Shown one piece after another: positions 59,141 to 64,000 of a stretch of DNA of 64,000 nt (position 1 is the stretch's first letter; the number at the start of each line of letters is the position of its first letter). The notes under the pieces are model-generated. The model was not told the DNA's origin. It searched no databases and worked only from the letters and a program-made list of their open reading frames with translations. The translations under genes and the position numbers were made by a program. Source of the stretch: Limnohabitans lacus (GTDB taxonomy: Bacteria; Pseudomonadota; Gammaproteobacteria; Burkholderiales; Burkholderiaceae_C); contig NZ_JASGBH010000005.1 of NCBI RefSeq assembly GCF_030053395.1, positions 124,001 through 188,000 on the forward strand, written 5' to 3'.

Positions 59141-59532
59141 GCGACCTGATGACCGATTTGGCGCTGAACTGCCGCCGCCTGTTTTTGCGCAACCACACGG
59201 TGGACGTGCGCATCGGCGCGCACGACTTTGAAAAGCTCGGCCCCCAGCGCATCGTCTTCAATGTGGAGTTGTTCGTGCCCTACAGCGCATCCACCCCCAC
59301 GCAAGACGACCTGGCCGAGGTGGTGGACTACGACTTCATCCGCGAGGTGATTGCCCGGCGTGTGGCGCGTGGCCATATCGTTTTGCAGGAAACCTTGTGC
59401 GATGACTTGATGCGCGAGCTGATCGCGCACCCGCAGGTGCAGGCGGTGCGCCTGTCGAGCTGCAAACCCGATGTGTACCCGGACTGCGAAGCCGTCGGGG
59501 TTGAAATCTTTCAGACCAAACTTCCGACATGA
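59137..59532 (+). CDS. folB: dihydroneopterin aldolase, first of two tandem paralogues
   Basis: A 131-residue FolB-fold protein. It has the three functional residues seen in E. coli FolB: Glu in HDFEKLG, Glu in LQETLCDDL and Lys in SSCKPDVYPDCE. The opening is RNHTVDVRIGAHDFEKLGPQ. It cleaves 7,8-dihydroneopterin to 6-hydroxymethyl-dihydropterin and glycolaldehyde for folate. It overlaps the SDR stop (ATGA) and the next folB start (ATGA), so the three are translationally coupled. Confidence 0.87.
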   Translation: MSDLMTDLALNCRRLFLRNHTVDVRIGAHDFEKLGPQRIVFNVELFVPYSASTPTQDDLAEVVDYDFIREVIARRVARGHIVLQETLCDDLMRELIAHPQVQAVRLSSCKPDVYPDCEAVGVEIFQTKLPT

Positions 59533-59900
59533 AAACCCCAGCCGGACACCAAACCCTGGAGCTGACCGGTTTGCGCTTTGACGCCAACCTGGGCATCCTG
59601 GAACACGAAAAAACCGATCCACAGCCAATTCAAGTGGATGCCGAGCTGAACCTGGGCACGCAGCCCTTGCTGCCCAGCGACGACGACATCCACTCGGTGC
59701 TGGACTACCGCAAGGTGCGCAAGATCATCATCGATGAATGCACCGCCGAGCACATCAACCTTCTGGAAACGCTGATCGGCAAACTCTCCAACCGCCTGAT
59801 GCAACTGCCGGGTGTTTTGGGGGTGCGCGTCAAGATTGCCAAACTTGAAATTTTTGAAGACTGCGAAGTGGCCATTCGCATGGAAACCGGACAGTGGTGA
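59529..59900 (+). CDS. dihydroneopterin aldolase-like protein, second tandem paralogue
   Basis: A 123-residue FolB-fold protein. Equivalents of the catalytic residues are kept: Glu in LEHEKTDP, Glu in LLETLIGKL and Lys in [12 protein letters not shown], but the sequence differs from the first copy almost throughout. It may act as an aldolase or epimerase on a different pterin (dihydroneopterin triphosphate or monapterin series) or pair with the first copy. Same operon, ATGA overlap; ttcA begins 5 bp later. Confidence 0.82.
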   Translation: MKTPAGHQTLELTGLRFDANLGILEHEKTDPQPIQVDAELNLGTQPLLPSDDDIHSVLDYRKVRKIIIDECTAEHINLLETLIGKLSNRLMQLPGVLGVRVKIAKLEIFEDCEVAIRMETGQW

Positions 59901-59905
59901 ACCTC

Positions 59906-60847
59906 ATGAACACAGACACAGCAGCAGACAACGCATGGGTACAAGCACAAGCCGAATCAGAGGCCGCCAAGGCCGTCAAAATTGAGCGCGAAACCCACAA
60001 ACTCGAAAAGCGCCTGTGCCGCCAGATGGGCCAAGCGATTTCCGACTTCAACCTGATCGAAGCGGGCGACCGCATCATGGTCTGCATGTCGGGCGGCAAA
60101 GACAGCTACGGCATGCTGGACATCCTGCTCAAGATGAAGGCCCGCGCCCCGGTGGATTTCGAGTTGGTGGCGGTCAACCTGGACCAAAAGCAGCCAGGCT
60201 TTCCCGACCACATCCTGCCCGCATACTTGAAAGAGCTGGGTGTGGAGTTCCACATCGAGACACAAGACACCTACTCGATCGTGAAAGACAAGATCCCTGA
60301 AGGCAAGACCATGTGCAGCCTGTGCTCGCGTCTGCGCCGGGGCATTTTGTACCGCGTGGCGCGCGAGCTCAAATGCAACAAGTTGGCGCTCGGCCACCAC
60401 CGCGACGACATGCTGCAGACCTTTTTCTTGAACATGTTCTTTGGCGGCAAGCTCAAGGGCATGCCCCCCAAACTGGTCAGTGACAACGGCGAGTTCATGG
60501 TGATCCGTCCGCTGGCTTATGTGGCCGAATCGGACCTCATCCGTTGGGCAGAGCACCGACAGTTCCCCATCATCCCCTGCACCCTGTGTGGCAGCCAAGA
60601 AAACCTGCAGCGGCTGCAAGTGGGCAACATGCTGCGCGAGTGGCAAAAGAAACACCCGGGCCGGATTGAAAACATGTTTGCGGCTTTGCAAAATGTGGTG
60701 CCCTCGCACCTGATGGACGCCAAGCTGCATGGCTTCAAAGACTTGAAAATCACCGGCATCGAATCCGACGATGGCGACAAGGCATTTGACGAAGAAGAAT
60801 TCACCGAAGCCCAATTGCCAGGCATTCAGGTGATTTCGATTTCATAA
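59906..60847 (+). CDS. ttcA: tRNA 2-thiocytidine(32) synthetase
   Basis: A 313-residue PP-loop enzyme that thiolates C32 of tRNA with a [4Fe-4S] cluster. The PP loop is Ser62-GGKDS. The two cluster pairs are Cys137-S-L-Cys140 and Cys225-T-L-Cys228. [16 protein letters not shown] follows. A GTG start 12 bases upstream is possible but gives only four more residues and no better ribosome site. It ends the pterin operon, although the thiolation role is unrelated to folate. Confidence 0.93.
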   Translation: MNTDTAADNAWVQAQAESEAAKAVKIERETHKLEKRLCRQMGQAISDFNLIEAGDRIMVCMSGGKDSYGMLDILLKMKARAPVDFELVAVNLDQKQPGFPDHILPAYLKELGVEFHIETQDTYSIVKDKIPEGKTMCSLCSRLRRGILYRVARELKCNKLALGHHRDDMLQTFFLNMFFGGKLKGMPPKLVSDNGEFMVIRPLAYVAESDLIRWAEHRQFPIIPCTLCGSQENLQRLQVGNMLREWQKKHPGRIENMFAALQNVVPSHLMDAKLHGFKDLKITGIESDDGDKAFDEEEFTEAQLPGIQVISIS

Positions 60848-60858
60848 GGGAGGCGCTC

Positions 60859-61467
60859 ATGCGCATGGTTTGGCTTTGCAGTGTTTTGCTTGTGGGGCTT
60901 TTGTCGGGCTGCGCCACCGTGCGCCGGATCGACAGCGACGTGGTGTCGGTCTCGGCCGCGCCTGCGGGCATGAATTTGCAAGGCGCCAAATACCGTTTTG
61001 AGCGACTGCCCTCGCAAGCCAACAACCCCGAAGCGGGGTTGGCCGAGCAACAGGCCGAAGCGGCCATGACGGCCGTGGGCCTGGTGCGAGACGACGCGAA
61101 CGCGCAGATCAGCGTGCTGGTGGGCTTTGCGGGCACACAGTACCTGGCGGACGCGTGGGGTCGCCCTTTGCCACCGGGCGCTTGGTCGCCTTATTACGGC
61201 AGCATCTCGGTCGGTCGTGGCGTGGGCCCCCACATGGGCCTGGGCATGGGCATGCGCTTTCCCCCGCCCACGCAGTACCGCCGGGAGGTCAGTCTGCTCA
61301 TGCGCGACCTGAGATCGGGCCAAGTGGTCTACGAAACCCGCGCCATGCACGATGGCGTCTGGAGCGACAGCACGCCCGTGTTTGCCACGCTCTTTCAGGC
61401 CGCCTTGGCCAATTTCCCGAACCCGCCCGCCGGTCTTCGCCGGGTGAACATCGACATCCCCCGTTGA
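60859..61467 (+). CDS. DUF4136 family lipoprotein
   Basis: A 202-residue protein with a lipobox LLSGC (about residues 14-18). The body is the DUF4136 beta-sandwich type: NLQGAKYRFERLP, a Gly/Met-rich loop (GVGPHMGLGMGMRFPPP) and LLMRDLRSGQVVYETRA. Function is not established for the family. GGAGG at 60851-60855 precedes the start. It follows ttcA by 11 bp and precedes a histidine phosphatase gene by 5 bp. Confidence 0.83.
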   Translation: MRMVWLCSVLLVGLLSGCATVRRIDSDVVSVSAAPAGMNLQGAKYRFERLPSQANNPEAGLAEQQAEAAMTAVGLVRDDANAQISVLVGFAGTQYLADAWGRPLPPGAWSPYYGSISVGRGVGPHMGLGMGMRFPPPTQYRREVSLLMRDLRSGQVVYETRAMHDGVWSDSTPVFATLFQAALANFPNPPAGLRRVNIDIPR

Positions 61468-61472
61468 ACGCC

Positions 61473-62117
61473 ATGGAAGCCACGCGCATCCTGGCCATCC
61501 GCCATGGCGAGACCGCCTGGAATGTGGACACCCGCATCCAGGGTCATTTGGACATTCCGCTCAACGAGGTGGGACTGCGGCAAGCCCAGCACCTGGGCCA
61601 GGCCTTGGCGCTGCGTGACGCGGTCGATGCGGTGTATGCCAGCGATTTGTCGCGCGCCCACACCACGGCCAGTGCCATTGCGCAGGCCATGGGCCAAGCC
61701 GTCACAGCGCACACCGGTTTGCGCGAGCGGCATTTTGGTGACTTTCAAGGCCGCACTTTTGCCGAGATCGAAGCCCAATTGCCAGACGACGCTTGGCACT
61801 GGCGCAAACGCACACCCGAATGGGTGCCGCCCGGCGGCGGCGAGTCTTTGGTGATGCTGCGCGAACGCATTTTGAGCACGGTGGACGCCTTGGCCTCACG
61901 CCACCCCGGCCAGCAAATCGTGATGGTGGCGCATGGCGGGGTGATGGACATCCTCTACCGCGCGGCGACCCGCCTGGACCTGCAAGCGCCGCGCACCTGG
62001 CAGCTGACCAACACCGCCGTCAACCGCCTGTTGTGGACGCCGCAAGGCCTGTCTCTGGTGGGCTGGGGCGACACCTCGCACCTGGATGCGCTGGGCCAAG
62101 ACGAAACGACCGCCTGA
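61473..62117 (+). CDS. histidine phosphatase family protein
   Basis: A 214-residue phosphoglycerate-mutase-fold hydrolase. The start at 61473 (MEATRILAIRHGETAWN) gives the RHGE motif with the phosphorylated His at residue 11. RERHFGDFQGRTFAEIEAQL, GGGESLVMLRERI and VMVAHGGVMDIL (second catalytic His) follow. Metabolite phosphatase (gpmB/cobC-like) roles are typical; the true substrate is unknown. A longer open frame upstream overlaps the previous gene and is rejected. Confidence 0.9.
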   Translation: MEATRILAIRHGETAWNVDTRIQGHLDIPLNEVGLRQAQHLGQALALRDAVDAVYASDLSRAHTTASAIAQAMGQAVTAHTGLRERHFGDFQGRTFAEIEAQLPDDAWHWRKRTPEWVPPGGGESLVMLRERILSTVDALASRHPGQQIVMVAHGGVMDILYRAATRLDLQAPRTWQLTNTAVNRLLWTPQGLSLVGWGDTSHLDALGQDETTA

Positions 62118-62219
62118 ACTGGCATGGCCCGCACCCGCATGTCATCGGCTTTGGCCCCGACATGGATTGATGGAGGATGGGAACCGTCGCAGCTGAAGCG
62201 CCAACCTACCCAGCCCTCA

Positions 62220-63266
62220 TCACTGCCCAAAGGACTTGGGCGGCGTCACGCCCAAGTGTCGGAACGCGGCCAAGGTGGCCATGCGACCGCGCGGAGTGCG
62301 CTGCAAATAGCCTTGCTGGATCAAATACGGCTCGATCACGTCTTCGATCGTGTCGCGCTCTTCGCCGATGCTGGCGGCGATGTTGTCTAAGCCCACCGGA
62401 CCGCCGTCAAAGCGGTGGATCACCGCCTCCAGCAGTTTGCGGTCCATCAGGTCGAAGCCTTCGGGGTCCACGTCCAACATGACCAAGGCCTTTTGGGCAA
62501 TGGCCTTGTGGATGGTGCCGTCGCCTTTGACATCGGCATAGTCGCGCACCCGTCGCAGCAAGCGGTTGGCGATGCGCGGCGTGCCGCGTGAACGGCGGGC
62601 AATTTCAAAAGAGCCTTCGGGGTCGATCGGGGCTTTGAGCAGACCCGCGCTGCGGGTCACGATGCGGCTCAACTCTTCGGGGGTGTAAAACTCCAACCGC
62701 GACACGATGCCAAAACGGTCACGCAGCGGGTTGGTCAACATGCCCGCCCGCGTGGTGGCGCCCACCAAGGTGAAGGGCTGCAAATCGAGCTTGATGCTGC
62801 GGGCCGCCGGGCCCTCGCCAATCATGATGTCGATCTGGTAGTCCTCGAGGGCAGGGTACAAAATTTCTTCGACCACAGGCGACAGGCGGTGGATCTCATC
62901 GATGAAGAGCACATCGTTGCGCTCCAGATTGGTCAAGAGCGCGGCCAGGTCTTTGGGCTTTTCAAGCACCGGGCCACTGGTCTGGCGCAGGTTCACGCCC
63001 AGCTCGGCCGCGATGATGTGGGAGAGCGTGGTCTTGCCCAAACCAGGCGGGCCAAACAGCAGCACATGGTCCAGCGGCTCCTCGCGCATCTTGGCTGCGC
63101 TGATGAAAATCTCCAGCTGCTCGCGCACCTTGACCTGGCCCACGTATTCGTCGAGCAGCTTGGGGCGCAGGGCGCGTTCAATGGCCTCTTCGCTGTGCGA
63201 CACAGGCGCGGCAGACACCACTCGGGGTGTGGGCTCTGGCAAAAAGTCGTCGGTGCGGATGCTCAT
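62220..63266 (-). CDS. ruvB: Holliday junction ATP-dependent helicase RuvB
   Basis: A 348-residue AAA+ motor for branch migration. Walker A is GPPGLGKT (residues 72-79), Walker B DEIHRLSP (about 123-130), GATTRAGML is the sensor region and [35 protein letters not shown] (in parts: [15 protein letters not shown]) the C-terminal sensor 2 and winged-helix domain. Complete. It is transcribed after ruvA with a 12-bp gap; ruvC is not in the window. Confidence 0.96.
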   Translation of the reverse strand: MSIRTDDFLPEPTPRVVSAAPVSHSEEAIERALRPKLLDEYVGQVKVREQLEIFISAAKMREEPLDHVLLFGPPGLGKTTLSHIIAAELGVNLRQTSGPVLEKPKDLAALLTNLERNDVLFIDEIHRLSPVVEEILYPALEDYQIDIMIGEGPAARSIKLDLQPFTLVGATTRAGMLTNPLRDRFGIVSRLEFYTPEELSRIVTRSAGLLKAPIDPEGSFEIARRSRGTPRIANRLLRRVRDYADVKGDGTIHKAIAQKALVMLDVDPEGFDLMDRKLLEAVIHRFDGGPVGLDNIAASIGEERDTIEDVIEPYLIQQGYLQRTPRGRMATLAAFRHLGVTPPKSFGQ

Positions 63267-63278
63267 GACTTGCCTCGT

Positions 63279-63854
63279 TTATTTGTTCAAAGCCTTGAGC
63301 GCCAGCTTGATGCCCTCGCTCACGCCCACATCGGCGGGCAGGCTCTTGAGGGCGGCAGCCGCTTCCTTGTCGCTGTAGCCCAGCGCCATCAAGGCTTGCT
63401 GGATGTCGCTGGTCGCATCGCTGGCGTTGACGGCGAACAATCCGCCCAGGTCGCCGCCCAATTTGCCTTTGAGCTCCAGCAAAAGTCGCTCGGCCGTTTT
63501 TTTGCCGATGCCCGGCACTTTGACCAAACGGCCCGCCTCTTGGCTGGTGATGGCCTGGGCCAGATCAGCCACGCTCATGCCCGACAGCACAGACAGTGCT
63601 GTGCGTGGGCCCACGCCCGAGATCTTGATCAGCTGGCGAAAGGCCTCGCGCTCGCTCAAGGTGGCAAAGCCGTAGAGGATTTGCGCGTCTTCGCGCACCA
63701 CAAAGTGCGTGACCAGACTGACCTTTTCACCGGTGGCGGGCAGGTTGTAGAAGGTGCTCATGGGCACATTCACCTCGTAGCCCACGCCATGGCAGTCCAC
63801 GATCACCTCGGGAGGGTTCTTGTCGCTCAGGATGCCGGTCAGTTTGCCAATCAT
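63279..63854 (-). CDS. ruvA: Holliday junction branch migration protein RuvA
   Basis: A 191-residue tetrameric DNA-binding protein. The start at 63854 gives [28 protein letters not shown], the family start; a longer open frame is discounted. The tandem helix-hairpin-helix motifs appear as [18 protein letters not shown] and [18 protein letters not shown]-terminal domain (about residues 145-191) binds RuvB. It precedes ruvB. Confidence 0.95.
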   Translation of the reverse strand: MIGKLTGILSDKNPPEVIVDCHGVGYEVNVPMSTFYNLPATGEKVSLVTHFVVREDAQILYGFATLSEREAFRQLIKISGVGPRTALSVLSGMSVADLAQAITSQEAGRLVKVPGIGKKTAERLLLELKGKLGGDLGGLFAVNASDATSDIQQALMALGYSDKEAAAALKSLPADVGVSEGIKLALKALNK

Positions 63855-63940
63855 GGAAAGGGGTGCTTTCAAATGCCTATCATGGGAGAAAATGCGCGCT
63901 GACCGATGACCCGGCAACGCGCTCACCTAGGATTATCAAC

Positions 63941-64000
63941 TTGATCGTCAGACACACCTTCATCCCGCACAACAATACCCGGCTGTCGCACCTGTGCGGC
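63941..64000 (+). CDS. start of a PhoH-like ATPase gene, cut by the window edge
   Basis: From a TTG at 63941 the frame reads IVRHTFIPHNNTRLSHLCG to the end of the window, the N-terminal opening of the PhoH/YbeZ family (RNA-associated P-loop ATPases) in Burkholderiales. Only 20 codons are present, so the Walker motifs are outside. The TTG start is the best choice since no ATG or GTG opens this frame just upstream. It is divergent from ruvA. Confidence 0.7.
   Translation, partial: MIVRHTFIPHNNTRLSHLCG

Noticed and set aside
61155..61472. Longer N terminus for the histidine phosphatase
   Set aside because: It overlaps the DUF4136 lipoprotein gene in another frame and lacks family features; the RHGE motif follows directly after the later Met.
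63855..63926. Longer N terminus for RuvA
   Set aside because: RuvA proteins begin MIGKLTG; the extra residues have no family match and occupy the promoter region towards the PhoH-like gene.
1..64000. Prophage, insertion sequence, integron or tRNA-linked island
   Set aside because: No integrase, transposase, phage structural gene, tRNA-like cloverleaf or target-site duplication was seen; gene order is compact and codon style is even.

Overview
The window looks like the chromosome of a free-living betaproteobacterium of the order Burkholderiales, most likely family Comamonadaceae (Limnohabitans/Rhodoferax-like). The evidence is gene content: two Bug-type periplasmic receptors without their membrane partners, a diiron Coq7, slmA beside argB, a 16-stranded type porin, a phasin with a TetR neighbour, an extra infA, ttcA downstream of folate genes, and ruvBA divergent from a PhoH-type gene. 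The DNA is GC-rich, densely coding and shows no phage, insertion sequence, CRISPR array, rRNA or tRNA that I can see. The genus is an inference.

Region by region. 1-4.3 kb: a lipid/acyl-CoA block on the minus strand (hot-dog thioesterase cut by the left edge, enoyl-CoA isomerase-like protein, DUF2147 protein, DmdC-type acyl-CoA dehydrogenase, TetR regulator with a palindromic operator). 4.4-17.4 kb: a sugar-acid catabolic island. A FadR-type GntR regulator sits between a leftward operon (mandelate racemase-type dehydratase, two SDRs, FAH-family hydrolase: a diketo-deoxy-acid route) and a rightward series (TRAP transporter, UxaA-type dehydratase, Ldh2-type dehydrogenase, fructuronate reductase-type enzyme, ManD mannonate dehydratase). 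17.4-25.5 kb: a leftward operon for peptide uptake and hydrolysis (binding protein, two permeases, double ATPase, M81 peptidase, amidase). 25.6-38.4 kb: housekeeping genes (slmA, argB, an rfbD-like gene, phasin/TetR, coaX, an M23 peptidase-bactofilin pair, an M20 deacylase, and tal-pgi facing zwf-hexR). 38.5-44.4 kb: envelope genes (two Bug receptors, a DUF3047 lipoprotein, a periplasmic caspase-like protein, a porin), three of them ended by copies of one terminator. 44.7-55.5 kb: coq7, a persulfide dioxygenase-rhodanese fusion with a CstR-like repressor, glmU, an MBL-fold protein with an eroded metal site, a TetR regulator, a 5-FTHF cyclo-ligase back-to-back with slt, a GST and cca. 55.5-64 kb: trxC, infA, a MidA-family methyltransferase, a tightly overlapped pteridine reductase-folB-folB-ttcA operon, a lipoprotein, a phosphatase, ruvB, ruvA and the start of a phoH-like gene.

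How it works together: the sugar-acid island imports an aldonate or uronate through the TRAP system and feeds it through two dehydratase routes, one towards 2-keto-3-deoxygluconate and one towards pyruvate plus a small acid; tal, pgi, zwf and hexR give central carbon control elsewhere in the window. Intergenic space holds two families of REP-like inverted repeats and several hairpins, listed separately. The most interesting leads are the sugar-acid island with an unassigned SDR, the CstR/CstB-like persulfide module, the MBL protein lacking half its metal ligands, the caspase-like periplasmic protein, and the repeated terminator element.
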